Positions 41,056 through 50,271 are shown, numbered from the stretch's first letter. The stretch: 64,000 nt of DNA from Bacteroidales bacterium UBA6267 (GCA_002440745.1 DJVB01000008.1:1-64000); one strand, 5' to 3'. Numbers and translations: made by a program. The notes: a model not told the origin generated them from the letters alone.

Positions 41056-41967
41056 TTATCTTTCGCGAAGATTATAAATTCGAAAAATTTGAAATACTGC
41101 CCACCCAATAGTTAACCAAACACCCAGAACCACAAGAATATAGGTGAGTTTCAACCATAAAGGTGCATTATCACGTGGCCCCCATAATGAAGGTTCATCA
41201 AGAGGATTTTTGTAGTGTGTCTTTTCACCAAACTTTACCTCTTTAGAAGCCGAAATTGTGGTTCCGTCAACGGTTGCTATCACTGTAACATAACCATTTG
41301 TGTCGGCAGGTAAGTCTAATGGAAATTGTTCTACCGCAACACTCTGTCCATCAGTTTTTTTGGTGTTAATCAGAAAATCGCCAAAAGCTCTTTTTACATA
41401 AATATTCACTTTCACGTTTTTTGCGTTAGCCGGATTGCCCATTTCATCAACGGCTTGAAGCTGAACTTTGATATTTCCATTGCTTGTATCGAAATCGAGG
41501 GTTAGACCTTTTATCGTTCCAACAAATTTCTCGGCAGCCGGTGCCGCAGAAATAGATGCAGGTGGTTGATATTCAGGATAAAAGGTGCGAATATAAGCAA
41601 CTAATTTCCATCGCTCATCTTCCGATAGTCGGTCGAAAGGCGGCATTCCGGTGGCGGCATGTCCAAGGGTGATTTTATAGAAAAATTCACCATCAGAATT
41701 TTTCTTTTGAATCTCTTGACTTCCAAGGTTTGGCGATAAGGGTAGTTGCCGTGTATTGGTAGGCACAACCGACATTTCGTTGTGACACATTTTACATTGT
41801 GTGTTAAAAATAGCCTCGCCAGCTTCCTGATTAGCTTGGTCGAATGGAATTTTTAATGTTTCAGCTTTTTGCTCGTCACTAATGCCCCAATCTGTTTGAG
41901 CATTCAAACCGATAGTGTTCCAAAAAATGAAAACAGCTATTGCAGCAAATTTAAGTATTGTATTCAT
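41056..41967 (-). CDS. Membrane-anchored cytochrome c subunit of NrfD module
   Basis: About 303 residues from the ATG at 41967; upstream in-frame starts (to 42075) would overlap the nrfD-like gene and are rejected. Signal peptide (1-23), cytochrome c domain with CKMCH (Cys58, Cys61, His62) and Met ligand probably in TGMPPFDRL, an Ig-like beta domain (about 150-255), and one C-terminal membrane helix (about 275-295). The heme faces the periplasm. It is last in an operon with a Tat-exported ferredoxin-type subunit and NrfD; it should accept quinol electrons from them and pass them to a terminal acceptor. Confidence 0.85.
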   Translation of the reverse strand: MNTILKFAAIAVFIFWNTIGLNAQTDWGISDEQKAETLKIPFDQANQEAGEAIFNTQCKMCHNEMSVVPTNTRQLPLSPNLGSQEIQKKNSDGEFFYKITLGHAATGMPPFDRLSEDERWKLVAYIRTFYPEYQPPASISAAPAAEKFVGTIKGLTLDFDTSNGNIKVQLQAVDEMGNPANAKNVKVNIYVKRAFGDFLINTKKTDGQSVAVEQFPLDLPADTNGYVTVIATVDGTTISASKEVKFGEKTHYKNPLDEPSLWGPRDNAPLWLKLTYILVVLGVWLTIGWAVFQIFRIYNLRER

Positions 41968-41986
41968 AATCTGTTTCTTAGAATAT

Positions 41987-43330
41987 TTATAAATCTTTTT
42001 CAATATCAACACCTTTTTCATGCGCAGTTTCCCAAATGGGAACCACTGGGAATAATTTGGCCAAAATGGCAACAATTAACACTGCTGTTGCTATGACTCC
42101 AATCGTTATGGTTACTTCCATACCTGTAGGGTTGTATTCGGTAAAATCTTTTGGCACGTTCTGAATGGGCAAATGGGCATGAATAAGTGTTGGAACAATG
42201 ATTATCACCCTTTTATACCAAGCTCCAATTACTAATGAAGCTCCTATTAGCATCAATGGGAATGGCTTTCTCATTTTTTTGAATAGACCTAAAACTATTG
42301 GAAGGATTAAACCAAAAGTTTGGGTGAGCCAAAACATGAGTGAGTATTCACCATTAAATAAGGTGTGAAGATGTATTGCATCATGAGTTTTCATTTTATA
42401 ACCAGGAACCAAAAATTCATTTAAGTTGAAATAAAGATAAACCAATGAAACTAAAACCATCAATTTTCCCATTTTATCAAAATGGTAGTCGGTTATATAA
42501 TCTTGAAGTTTGTAGCCACGTCTGATAAAATACATGGCCACTAATACGGCACCTGAGCCTGCAACGAATGCTCCAGAAACATAATAAGGTCCAAAAATGG
42601 TGGAGTCCCAACCAGCGCGTAGTGTGAGGGCAGATAGCCAAGATGTTACGGTGTGAATCGACATTGCAACTGGTATAATGAGAATCAACAACACGCGAAG
42701 TGTCCGATGAAGAATTTGATATTGTTTTGGTGTGCCAACCCAACCTAAGGACAGGATATTATAAAGCATCCATTTCCACTGTGGGACTTCGCCTTTTAAA
42801 TGATTGCGCATAATTCCTAAGTCAGGAAGCATTGGCAGCAGAAGCAACAAAGTGCTGATAGCCACATAAGTAGTCACAACAGTAACGTCCCAAAAAATGG
42901 GTGACTGGAATCTGAAATGTAGGAATACATTCAGCAATCTATCCGGGCGACCCATATCGATGACGATAATTATACCAGCCATCATCACAAAGGCTAAAGC
43001 AATCATTTCGGCAATTCTCCCGACCGGCGTTATCCATTTTTGTCCAACAAGTCCGACAACTGCAGAAATAAGCATACCCACAAGAGCTACAGCTACGAAA
43101 AATACAAATGAAGCAATGTAAATTCCCCAACTAACATAATCTGTCATGGCTGTTACGCCTAATCCATCTCGTAATTGGAAGTAGTAGGCATATAAGGCTG
43201 CAGCTATTAATGTTAATAAACTTACAATGAGGGCATTATAACCCCAATACTTGGTTTTGACAGGCGTGAGTAAATCTTCTTTTATTTTCTCAAAAACAGC
43301 CTTCTCATCTTGATTTCTAATCTCCGACAT
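41987..43330 (-). CDS. NrfD/PsrC-family quinol-oxidising membrane subunit
   Basis: 447 residues with about ten membrane helices. Family hallmarks: WGIYIASFVFFVAVALVGML, ALAFVMMAGIIIVIDMGRPDRLL (quinone-site helix with Asp-Gly-Arg-Pro) and a His/Arg-rich loop near GTPKQYQILHRTL. NrfD proteins bind menaquinol and pass electrons to an attached four-cluster iron-sulfur subunit. Here they are encoded together (37-nt gap) with a membrane cytochrome c but no molybdenum subunit. The protein has a longer than usual cytosolic N-terminus (about 35 residues). Confidence 0.9.
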   Translation of the reverse strand: MSEIRNQDEKAVFEKIKEDLLTPVKTKYWGYNALIVSLLTLIAAALYAYYFQLRDGLGVTAMTDYVSWGIYIASFVFFVAVALVGMLISAVVGLVGQKWITPVGRIAEMIALAFVMMAGIIIVIDMGRPDRLLNVFLHFRFQSPIFWDVTVVTTYVAISTLLLLLPMLPDLGIMRNHLKGEVPQWKWMLYNILSLGWVGTPKQYQILHRTLRVLLILIIPVAMSIHTVTSWLSALTLRAGWDSTIFGPYYVSGAFVAGSGAVLVAMYFIRRGYKLQDYITDYHFDKMGKLMVLVSLVYLYFNLNEFLVPGYKMKTHDAIHLHTLFNGEYSLMFWLTQTFGLILPIVLGLFKKMRKPFPLMLIGASLVIGAWYKRVIIIVPTLIHAHLPIQNVPKDFTEYNPTGMEVTITIGVIATAVLIVAILAKLFPVVPIWETAHEKGVDIEKDL

Positions 43331-43367
43331 TATTTAATGTTTTTAAGGTTACAAATTATTTAATGTA

Positions 43368-44315
43368 TTAACCATGATGGGGTTTATCGGGCTCATCTTC
43401 GCCGAGATAATTTTTGCCGTCATAATTGTATTTAATTAACCGGTCTCTTGGTGGCAAGTAATAAACCGATGGTTTTGTGCCTAATTCCGGAAGTAATGTG
43501 TAAGCACCTTTTTCTTCTAATAAAGTACTAAGTCGTGTGCTTTCCTTACTTGTGCCGTTTGTAACAACATCTTCATTGGCATCGCCAAACCAGTAAACTC
43601 CGTTAGGACAAGCAGATACGCAATATGGAAGCTTACCAATACGCAGGCGGTCGGCACTGAATAAACATTTGGAAATGGTGCCTTTTTTCTGAGGAACATT
43701 CAGCTCGACATCGTAAATACGGTCGGTATCTTCTTCATAATGTTTGGGTTCGGTCCAATTGAAGATACGCGCTGAATATGGGCAAGCTGCAATGCAAAAA
43801 CGGCATCCGATACAGCGCTCATTATCAATTAAAACGATTCCGTCCTGACGTTGGAATGTTGCATCTACCGGACAAACTTTAGTACATGGAGGATTGTCGC
43901 AATGCTGACAAGGCTTCGGCATGAAATAATGACCGGTTCGTTCATCGTTTTCCATACGCAACACATTGATATGATGCTGCTCAGGTTTTAAATGGTGAGC
44001 TGTTTGACAAGCTGCCATACACTGCCGTGCATTCTGACATTTAGCTAAGTCAATAACCATGACGAATTTTTTTCCGGGAATTCCTTCTCTGCCTCTTTTT
44101 TGAAGCTCGGTTAAGTGGACATCCATTTTTGAAACATCTACCTCTACCCATTCTCCTTCTGCATTCAAAAACCGGAATTTTTTGTTAGGGTCGGTGGTAT
44201 TGCAAGAACTTACTACCCCCATTGCACTCACAACTCCTAAGGTTCCTAAGGTAACTCCAAACTTTTTCAGGAAGCCCCTTCGTGTTGTGGATACAGTTGT
44301 ATTGTTTTGATCCAT
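43368..44315 (-). CDS. Tat-exported 4x[4Fe-4S] ferredoxin subunit (NrfC/PsrB-like)
   Basis: 315 residues. A twin-arginine signal (STTRRGFLKKFG, residues 10-21) followed by a hydrophobic stretch directs folded export; a Cys at about residue 38 may be a lipid site. Four cluster motifs: CQNARQCMAACQTAHH, CQHCDNPPCTKVCP, CIGCRFCIAACPY and CLFSADRLRIGKLPYCVSACP. This is the electron-relay subunit of NrfCD, Psr, Hmc and alternative complex III assemblies. It is first in the operon; no promoter motif with an exact -7 was found upstream. Confidence 0.9.
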   Translation of the reverse strand: MDQNNTTVSTTRRGFLKKFGVTLGTLGVVSAMGVVSSCNTTDPNKKFRFLNAEGEWVEVDVSKMDVHLTELQKRGREGIPGKKFVMVIDLAKCQNARQCMAACQTAHHLKPEQHHINVLRMENDERTGHYFMPKPCQHCDNPPCTKVCPVDATFQRQDGIVLIDNERCIGCRFCIAACPYSARIFNWTEPKHYEEDTDRIYDVELNVPQKKGTISKCLFSADRLRIGKLPYCVSACPNGVYWFGDANEDVVTNGTSKESTRLSTLLEEKGAYTLLPELGTKPSVYYLPPRDRLIKYNYDGKNYLGEDEPDKPHHG

Positions 44316-44607
44316 AGTAAAATATGATGTTTAGTTTGTACTGTTTTCTGTTTAAATTAAATAAAGTAATTGATTGCGTAAATATATACAGTTATCTTTA
44401 TTGTCCATACGTTTAATTGAAATTCAGAATCATTTTAAATAGCATGTCGCCATTTAATTGAGAAGTAGGCCGGTATTTAGTTTTTTTTGATATAAAAACT
44501 AAAGATTCTGCTCAAGAAGAAATCGCTGATTTACGAGAATCAATCGATTTAATAACACTCTTGAAAGCAGAACCCTTGAAAAGAAATTTTTATCGGAAAC
44601 GAGATTG
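44316..44607. other. Intergenic region between ssb and the NrfD-module operon
   Basis: 292 nt with no credible gene. It contains a 10-bp A/T hairpin (TTTAGTTTTT at 44476-44485, AAAAACTAAA at 44494-44503), possibly the ssb terminator, and otherwise nothing recognisable. A 62-codon reverse frame (44499-44687) overlaps the ssb end and has low-complexity repeats; I reject it. Confidence 0.5.
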
Positions 44608-45069
44608 CTAAAATGGTAAATCGTCTTCCATTTGCTCCACTTGAGGTGCCGGATTTGGTTCGCCTTCGGTTTTTTGAGGAGCTGCATGTTGCTGATAATC
44701 GTTTTCTGACGGGATTGGTGGCATATTACTGTTTTCAGATCTTTTGCCCAACATGATAAAACGATCTACTAAAATGTCTGTAGTATAGCGGGTTACGTTG
44801 TTTTGATCGGTCCATTGTCTGGTTTTTATCCTTCCTTCAAGATAGATTTGCATGCCTTTCTTCAAATCTCTTTCGGCTCTTTCAGCCAATTGCCGCCACA
44901 TAACGATGTTATGCCACTCGGTTTGCTCTTGCCAATTTCCGTCTTTGTCTTTATACGATTCAGAGGTCGCTAAGCTAAATTGTGCAACTTTAACTCCGTT
45001 TTCGAATGCTCTTACTTCAGGGTCTTTTCCAAGATTTCCCACAAGTATTACTTTATTTATTCCTGCCAT
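44608..45069 (-). CDS. ssb: Single-stranded DNA-binding protein
   Basis: 153 residues. OB fold (1-110) with MAGINKVILVGNLGKDPEVR, FSLATSE, EWHNIVMWRQLAERAE and GMQIYLEGRIKTRQWTDQ; a Pro/Gln-rich linker; and the acidic C-terminal tip MEDDLPF, which recruits replication and repair proteins. It coats single-stranded DNA during replication and recombination. Its likely promoter lies 77 nt upstream. Confidence 0.95.
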   Translation of the reverse strand: MAGINKVILVGNLGKDPEVRAFENGVKVAQFSLATSESYKDKDGNWQEQTEWHNIVMWRQLAERAERDLKKGMQIYLEGRIKTRQWTDQNNVTRYTTDILVDRFIMLGKRSENSNMPPIPSENDYQQHAAPQKTEGEPNPAPQVEQMEDDLPF

Positions 45070-45146
45070 AATGTGTAATTTGAAAGATTATGATGTATTG
45101 ATGTTGATAATTTTAGGTTTAGTAAAATTATCTATTTAGTGACCAA

Positions 45147-45154
45147 CAAAAATA
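45147..45154 (-). promoter_or_regulatory. Putative -7 promoter of ssb (TATTTTTG)
   Basis: Exact TAnnTTTG on the minus strand, 77 nt before the ssb ATG. Confidence 0.45.
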
Positions 45155-45181
45155 CTAAAAACATTTTAAGTTTGATTGCTT

Positions 45182-46837
45182 TTATTCTTGTTTTAGAATT
45201 TTTTCTGAGAATATTCCCATGGGAGTTTCAATTCTAAAAATATATAAGCCGTTGGTAAGATCTGCATTTTCTGTAACTTCAATCAATTGGTGTCCTGTGA
45301 ATAATTTATGTGTTTTTTCATAAACAATCTTGCCATTTGTATCTATAATGCTTAACTTAATATCTTGAATTTCAATAGGATTAGCAATTATGTAAAATGT
45401 TGAAGAAAAAGGATTGGGTATTATCTTAAAAGGAAATTCCTCCGGTTCAGTTATAGTTTGTCCTTTGAGAATCAGGTCGGCTGCTATGAAATTTGGAATT
45501 CCAAATCCCATTAACGAATCAGGATTACGATATCGGGATGAGCTTAAAAGGAGTGCTTCTCTAATTTGTTTAGCGGTTTTTGAAGGATTTGACTGTACTA
45601 AAACAGCTATTCCTCCGGCGATTGTGGGAGTAGAAAACGAGGTGCCGTTGCCGTTGAAAACCTGATCATTTGTGCCAATAAGCGCTGTGCCTTTGCCAAC
45701 GGCAGTAATGTCTGGTTTTATGCGTCCATCAACTGCATGGCCGTGACTGCTTAAGGTGGCATAACTGCCTTTGGAATCGGTTGCTCCAACTGTCAAAACA
45801 TCCACTCCATCAGCGGGAAAGCCTATCTTCCTCCATGAACCATTTCCGTCGTTTCCGGCAGATGTAACTACTATGATTCCTTTGCTTGCCGCCGTTGAAG
45901 CTGCCTTGCTCACAAGGGTCGTTTTTCCATCGAGTTGTTGGTGATTATGATTAAGAATGGTATCGTCGAAAGTGGTATAGCTTAAGGATGAGGTAATTAT
46001 GTCGGCTCCACAGCTATCGGCAATTTCTGCACCAACCAACCAAAAATACTCCTCAACCGGATATTCCGAACCCACGTCTTCAGTGCGTAATAAAATGAAA
46101 TCGGCCATAGGTGAAGTGCCCAAATATTTTTGTCCAAGATAACCGGCCATAGTGCTCAGAACATGAGTCCCATGAGTGCTCTCCAAATACGGATCATTTC
46201 CTTTTTCAACGATATCGCCGGCTAAAATAATTCCACTTCTATCGAAAAGATGATGAAAAGAAGTCATGGTATTGGCCGATTTGAATCCGGCGTCTAAAAC
46301 AGCAATCCTGACATTTTCGCCAAAATAACCACTTTCATGGAGTGGTTTGATTCCAATCAGTTCTATTTGTTCAGTGGCTAAACCATATTCTGAGTTGAAA
46401 GAAAATGCTTCAGATTCAGCAGATTGGTTATCTTTACTTTGCCTCTTTCTCTTGGTTTTTGTCACATTTTTAAGCCCTAAATACTCCATGTTTTTTACAA
46501 AATCTAATGATAGTATGCTGTCAATTGACGCCGAATCGGTTAGGAGAATTAGGGCAGAGTTCTGCCATTTTGAACTGTATTTAACTTGTCCAAACTCATT
46601 CAATTTAATAAGATATTGCTGATTAACAGGTAAATCGGTTGAATCTAAAGGAATTTGATTTTTTTGTCTATTAGTTAGAGCTCGTTCTGAAAGAAATTCT
46701 AATGGTTTGTTAATTTGGTAGTTAGTGTTATTTTTATCTTTCAAATACACGGAATACCAAAAAGAATTTGATTGAGATTGACCAATCCATGAAAAAAATA
46801 CGAGGCTGATTGTAAAAATAGTCCGGTTGAGTAACAT
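45182..46837 (-). CDS. Secreted subtilisin-like serine protease (S8) with T9SS sorting domain
   Basis: About 551 residues from the ATG at 46837, preferred over the TTG at 46849. Signal peptide, an I9-like propeptide region (about 25-120), then the S8 catalytic domain: Asp in AVLDAGF, His in ESTHGTHVLSTM, Ser in GTSFSTPTIAGG, and oxyanion Asn in TSAGNDGNG. A type A T9SS domain ends the protein (FKIIPNPFSSTFYII, GLYIFRIETP, EKILKQE). It should be secreted and attached at the cell surface. The lipoprotein gene just upstream ends 1 nt before this start, suggesting coupled translation. Confidence 0.92.
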   Translation of the reverse strand: MLLNRTIFTISLVFFSWIGQSQSNSFWYSVYLKDKNNTNYQINKPLEFLSERALTNRQKNQIPLDSTDLPVNQQYLIKLNEFGQVKYSSKWQNSALILLTDSASIDSILSLDFVKNMEYLGLKNVTKTKRKRQSKDNQSAESEAFSFNSEYGLATEQIELIGIKPLHESGYFGENVRIAVLDAGFKSANTMTSFHHLFDRSGIILAGDIVEKGNDPYLESTHGTHVLSTMAGYLGQKYLGTSPMADFILLRTEDVGSEYPVEEYFWLVGAEIADSCGADIITSSLSYTTFDDTILNHNHQQLDGKTTLVSKAASTAASKGIIVVTSAGNDGNGSWRKIGFPADGVDVLTVGATDSKGSYATLSSHGHAVDGRIKPDITAVGKGTALIGTNDQVFNGNGTSFSTPTIAGGIAVLVQSNPSKTAKQIREALLLSSSRYRNPDSLMGFGIPNFIAADLILKGQTITEPEEFPFKIIPNPFSSTFYIIANPIEIQDIKLSIIDTNGKIVYEKTHKLFTGHQLIEVTENADLTNGLYIFRIETPMGIFSEKILKQE

Positions 46838-46838
46838 A

Positions 46839-47534
46839 TTAAGGTTCAATGCTTAAAATGGTGTAAACGTATTTATATCCTTTTTTCCAACTTCCATTGG
46901 TGCTTTTTTCAATTGCAACGACTTCTTGCATTATCAAACCGGTATGTTTGCTATAAATTTCTTTGTGAAAATCCTTTCCAATAAGGGTTTCCAAATCTTG
47001 ATGGATGATGGTTAAAGTTGAATCGAAATTGAAATTATTTAAGGTTAATGGCTCATCAAATTCACTATAATAGCTGTTGGTTGAGTTTAAAATATTCATG
47101 GCATTCATGTCCCACTGAATGGAATTATTTATAGGAAAAACCATCTTAATAAATCGAATATTCTCTTCTAACAATTCTACTCGAACCGCAGTTTTTGTGA
47201 TAGCGTAGTTCTTTCTAAATTCCCAAGAAGTTGTATCGGTTCTATAGTATTTACGGTAGTAATAAGACTCACGGCCTTCATCATCAATGAATTTTTCGCC
47301 AATTTGAAATTTAATGAAATAGCTGAAAGTGTCGATTTTAACCGGTGTAAAAAAATCATTCCAAGTAATGGAGTCAACTTTGTAAATAATGGCTTTGTCG
47401 GGATTAATAGGAAAATATTGGTCGTAATTATTGGTTATCAGCAGCGTTTCTTCTTTCTTGCATCCGGTAACAAGTAGTAGAAAAAAGGCACCGATAAGTA
47501 CTATTCGGCTTGAAAATATGGTAAATGTCTTCAC
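46839..47534 (-). CDS. Lipoprotein of unknown function, co-transcribed with subtilase
   Basis: 231 residues with a lipoprotein signal (hydrophobic stretch ending LLVTGC, Cys at about 25). The mature part is beta-rich with many aromatic and Thr residues (YFPINPDKAIIYKVDSITWND, YYYRKYYRTDTTSWEFRKNY) and could be a small barrel or lipocalin-like fold; no named domain. It is the first gene of an operon with the subtilase, 1 nt apart, so an accessory or inhibitor role is possible but unproven. It has the best promoter in the window at 47620-47650. Confidence 0.75.
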   Translation of the reverse strand: MKTFTIFSSRIVLIGAFFLLLVTGCKKEETLLITNNYDQYFPINPDKAIIYKVDSITWNDFFTPVKIDTFSYFIKFQIGEKFIDDEGRESYYYRKYYRTDTTSWEFRKNYAITKTAVRVELLEENIRFIKMVFPINNSIQWDMNAMNILNSTNSYYSEFDEPLTLNNFNFDSTLTIIHQDLETLIGKDFHKEIYSKHTGLIMQEVVAIEKSTNGSWKKGYKYVYTILSIEP

Positions 47535-47619
47535 TGTAATTATAGTTTTTAAGGTTTTAAACTTTACACAAAGAGCGACTTGTTTGGTTCAACAATCTGA
47601 TTTTGATGTCAACCGGCTG

Positions 47620-47650
47620 CAAAGATAGGATTAATCAATCAATGAAACAA
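47620..47650 (-). promoter_or_regulatory. Putative promoter (-33 TTG, 20-nt spacer, -7 TATCTTTG)
   Basis: Minus strand: TTG at 47648-47650, then 20 nt, then TATCTTTG at 47620-47627, an almost textbook Bacteroidota promoter. It precedes the lipoprotein ATG (47534) by 85 nt. Confidence 0.6.
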
Positions 47651-47657
47651 TAGAATC

Positions 47658-48578
47658 TTAATCGGTAAATAAAGCCTGTGAATTTTGTTTTTTCGAAAAC
47701 CAAAAAACTATTCCAACAATAGCTAAAAGGTTGATTAGATAGATATAGTTTGGCGTATTATTGCCAATCGTGTCGGGGTTTGAGTGGATAAGTTGGGCAT
47801 TAAACAAATAGTAAACGGTTACTGTGAGGCCATTATTCAGGAAATGAACAAAGATGGGAATCCATAGGTTTTTTGACCAAAAGTAAAGGTAGCCTAAGAC
47901 GATTCCGAGAAAAAGTCGCGGTAGAAAACCAAAAAACTGAAGATGTAAAGCGCTGAAAAGTATGCTGACTAAAAAGATATTTAGATGGATATTTTTGATT
48001 TTCTTAGCGAAAACCTTCATCAAAAAACCTCTGAATACGAATTCCTCACCAAGAGCCGGCAAAATAGCAAAGATGAAAAGATTGAAAAAATAGGTGCCAA
48101 ATTTTTCGGTTGAAAGCAATGCTTCAGTAACTTCTTTTGCGTTCTGCTCTGACTCAATCATCCAGTTTTCAATAGATTTCAAAAAATCAGGAAGAATCAT
48201 TTTCATGTTCCATTCATATAGAAGCCCAATAAATGGTAAACTTAAAATCAAGAGAAAAAAGGACATGATAAGCTGTTGTATGTCAGGGCTTTTATCAATA
48301 TGGTAATATTTTTTTATCGAGCTATTTGTAAGATAAACGAAAAATAATGCCGGAACTAAAAATAGCCCCAGATGACTACCTGTTTGAATTATCCTCATAG
48401 CGGCATGAGAATTTGGGTCGCCAATTTGAAAAGTAGTTGTAAGGTCTTTCCCAAAAATGAGTATCGAAATAACCATTGAAACTCCACTAAATGCAATGGC
48501 AAAAACCAACATTAGCGAAACGAAGGTTAAGATTTGTTTCCAAGGGTTATCTTGATTAAAAAGAAAATTAGGTTTCAT
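47658..48578 (-). CDS. CPBP-family intramembrane metalloprotease
   Basis: About 306 residues from the ATG at 48578 (upstream in-frame TTG at 48629 rejected). Eight or so membrane helices; the Abi/CPBP core has EEFVFRGFLMKV (catalytic Glu-Glu and Arg), SILFSALHLQFFG (His) and FVHFLNNGL (His/Asn). These enzymes resemble Rce1 CAAX proteases, but most bacterial members have no known substrate; some protect against self-made bacteriocins, for which there is no evidence here. A -7 motif lies 73 nt upstream. Confidence 0.85.
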   Translation of the reverse strand: MKPNFLFNQDNPWKQILTFVSLMLVFAIAFSGVSMVISILIFGKDLTTTFQIGDPNSHAAMRIIQTGSHLGLFLVPALFFVYLTNSSIKKYYHIDKSPDIQQLIMSFFLLILSLPFIGLLYEWNMKMILPDFLKSIENWMIESEQNAKEVTEALLSTEKFGTYFFNLFIFAILPALGEEFVFRGFLMKVFAKKIKNIHLNIFLVSILFSALHLQFFGFLPRLFLGIVLGYLYFWSKNLWIPIFVHFLNNGLTVTVYYLFNAQLIHSNPDTIGNNTPNYIYLINLLAIVGIVFWFSKKQNSQALFTD

Positions 48579-48651
48579 TGGCCGATTATTGCAAATTGGT
48601 ATGACTAATATTTTGACTAACAAAGGCAAAAATGATGTTTTTTTGCCGATT

Positions 48652-48659
48652 CAAAAGTA
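48652..48659 (-). promoter_or_regulatory. Putative -7 promoter of CPBP gene (TACTTTTG)
   Basis: Exact TAnnTTTG match on the minus strand, 73 nt before the ATG at 48578. It lies in the short divergent region shared with dusB, just before the GTG start of that gene. Confidence 0.45.
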
Positions 48660-48670
48660 ATATTTTTACA

Positions 48671-49666
48671 GTGGTACGAATTGGAAATATTGAATTAGGC
48701 GCCAAACCTGTGATTTTGGCACCGATGGAGGACGTTACAGATTCTGCTTTTCGATTGATTTGTAAGGAGTTTGGTGCGGATTTGATGTACACCGAATTTA
48801 TTTCTTCGGAGGGATTAATTAGGGATGCCTTCAAAAGCACTCGTAAATTGGATTTTGAAGAGGAAGAACGACCTCTTGGAATCCAAATTTTTGGACACCA
48901 ATTGGATTCGATGATTTCGGCGGCACGTGTGTCGGAAAGTTATAACCCGAATTTGATTGATATTAATTATGGTTGTCCTGTTAAAAAGGTCGTAAGTAAG
49001 GGCGCAGGAGCAGCCTTTTTGCAGGATATTCCTCGCATGATGGCAATGACGAAAGCTGTGATTGATGCTGTGGATTTGCCCGTTACAGTTAAAACTCGTA
49101 TCGGTTGGGATGAAAAGAATATAAATATTGTGGAAGTAGCTTTGCGAATGCAAGATATTGGAGCAAAGGCAATTGCTATTCATGGACGGACTCGTTCGCA
49201 ACAATATACAGGTGAGGCAAATTGGGATGCAATTGGAATGGTTAAACAGCATCCTGATTTGGAAATACCGGTTTTTGGTAATGGAGATATAACCACTGCT
49301 GAGCGAGCTTTGGAAATGTTTGAAAAATATGGGGTTGATGGTGTAATGATAGGACGCGGAGCTATGGGAAATCCCTGGATTTTTTCACAAATCAAGGCTT
49401 TATTACATGGTCAAACATATAGCTTACCTAATATTAAGGAGAGAATAGAAGTTGCCAAAAAGCATTTTGAAAACTCTGAGAAAATCAAAGGAACTGATTT
49501 GACAGTTAGGGAAATGCGAAAACATTATGGTAATTATTTTAAAGGAATTCCTTATTTTAAACCTTATAAAATCCGACTTTTAACAGCTCCTGAAAAGTCA
49601 TTAGTTTATGAAATATTGGATGAAATTGGCGAAAACTTATCCACAGAAATATCGGATGCTTTATGA
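48671..49666 (+). CDS. dusB: tRNA-dihydrouridine synthase B
   Basis: About 331 residues from GTG at 48671 (gtg gta cga att gga), which gives the canonical VRIGNIELG start; an in-frame ATG at 48632 would add 13 residues that look unlike the family. FMN-binding barrel: APMEDVTDSAFRLI, INYGCPVKKVVSKGAGAAF (catalytic Cys), TVKTRIGWD, AIHGRTRSQQYTGEANWD and GNGDI, GVMIGRGAMGNPWIF. It reduces uridine in the tRNA D-loop with NAD(P)H. Its stop overlaps the DUF1684 lipoprotein start by 4 nt (ATGA). Confidence 0.93.
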   Translation: MVRIGNIELGAKPVILAPMEDVTDSAFRLICKEFGADLMYTEFISSEGLIRDAFKSTRKLDFEEEERPLGIQIFGHQLDSMISAARVSESYNPNLIDINYGCPVKKVVSKGAGAAFLQDIPRMMAMTKAVIDAVDLPVTVKTRIGWDEKNINIVEVALRMQDIGAKAIAIHGRTRSQQYTGEANWDAIGMVKQHPDLEIPVFGNGDITTAERALEMFEKYGVDGVMIGRGAMGNPWIFSQIKALLHGQTYSLPNIKERIEVAKKHFENSEKIKGTDLTVREMRKHYGNYFKGIPYFKPYKIRLLTAPEKSLVYEILDEIGENLSTEISDAL

Positions 49667-50271
49667 GAAAAACAATCTTTTTAATAGTCACATTATTGAG
49701 CGTTATCTTTTTTAGTTGTCAAAAATCGGATAATGAGCATTTTATTGAGATTAAAGCATGGCAAGACACTTTAAATATGGAGTTTTCTGATTCGGCAACC
49801 TCACCTCTCTTACCTGAGGATTTAGCAGTTTTTGAGGAACTTGAGTTTTACTCGATTGATAAGGATTTTTTGGTTGAAGCTGAGTTTATTCGCACGCCAA
49901 CCGAGACTCCTTTTTTTATGCAAACAACTACAGACCGGCAGCCGGTTTATGTTAAATATGGTATGGCTAAGTTTACAATAAGAGGTGAAGAATGTGAACT
50001 GAATATTTATCAAAATGTGGAGCTAACCAAAAAGGCAGAGTTTGCCGATTATTTGTTCATTCCTTTCATGGATGCAACTTCAGGTGTTACAAGCTATTAT
50101 GGCGGTCGTTATATTGATTTGAAAATACCTGAAAGTGATAAAATCGTCATTGATTTTAATAAAGCTTATAATCCTTATTGCGCCTATAACGATCGTTATT
50201 CTTGTCCGATTCCTCCAACTGAAAATCGCCTGACCGTTGATATAAATGCCGGAGTAAAGTCATTTCATTGA
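49663..50271 (+). CDS. DUF1684 lipoprotein
   Basis: 202 residues with a lipoprotein signal (SVIFFSC, Cys at about 19). The mature protein matches the DUF1684 pattern: GGRYIDLKIPESDKIVIDFNKAYNPYCAYNDRYSCPIPPTENRL, with the paired Cys and Asn-Pro of the YNPYCAY...CP motif near the C-terminus. The family is widespread, predicted as a beta-rich fold, and has no known activity. It overlaps dusB by 4 nt and is co-transcribed with it. Confidence 0.85.
   Translation: MRKTIFLIVTLLSVIFFSCQKSDNEHFIEIKAWQDTLNMEFSDSATSPLLPEDLAVFEELEFYSIDKDFLVEAEFIRTPTETPFFMQTTTDRQPVYVKYGMAKFTIRGEECELNIYQNVELTKKAEFADYLFIPFMDATSGVTSYYGGRYIDLKIPESDKIVIDFNKAYNPYCAYNDRYSCPIPPTENRLTVDINAGVKSFH

Noticed and set aside
44499..44687. 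62-residue reverse frame with an internal SRVLLSRVLLN repeat near ssb
   Set aside because: Overlaps the conserved ssb C-terminus in another frame; the short repeat reflects AT-rich low complexity.
48632..48670. Upstream ATG for dusB
   Set aside because: The extra residues (MMFFCRFKSNIFT) look unlike the family; GTG at 48671 gives the canonical VRIGNIELG start.
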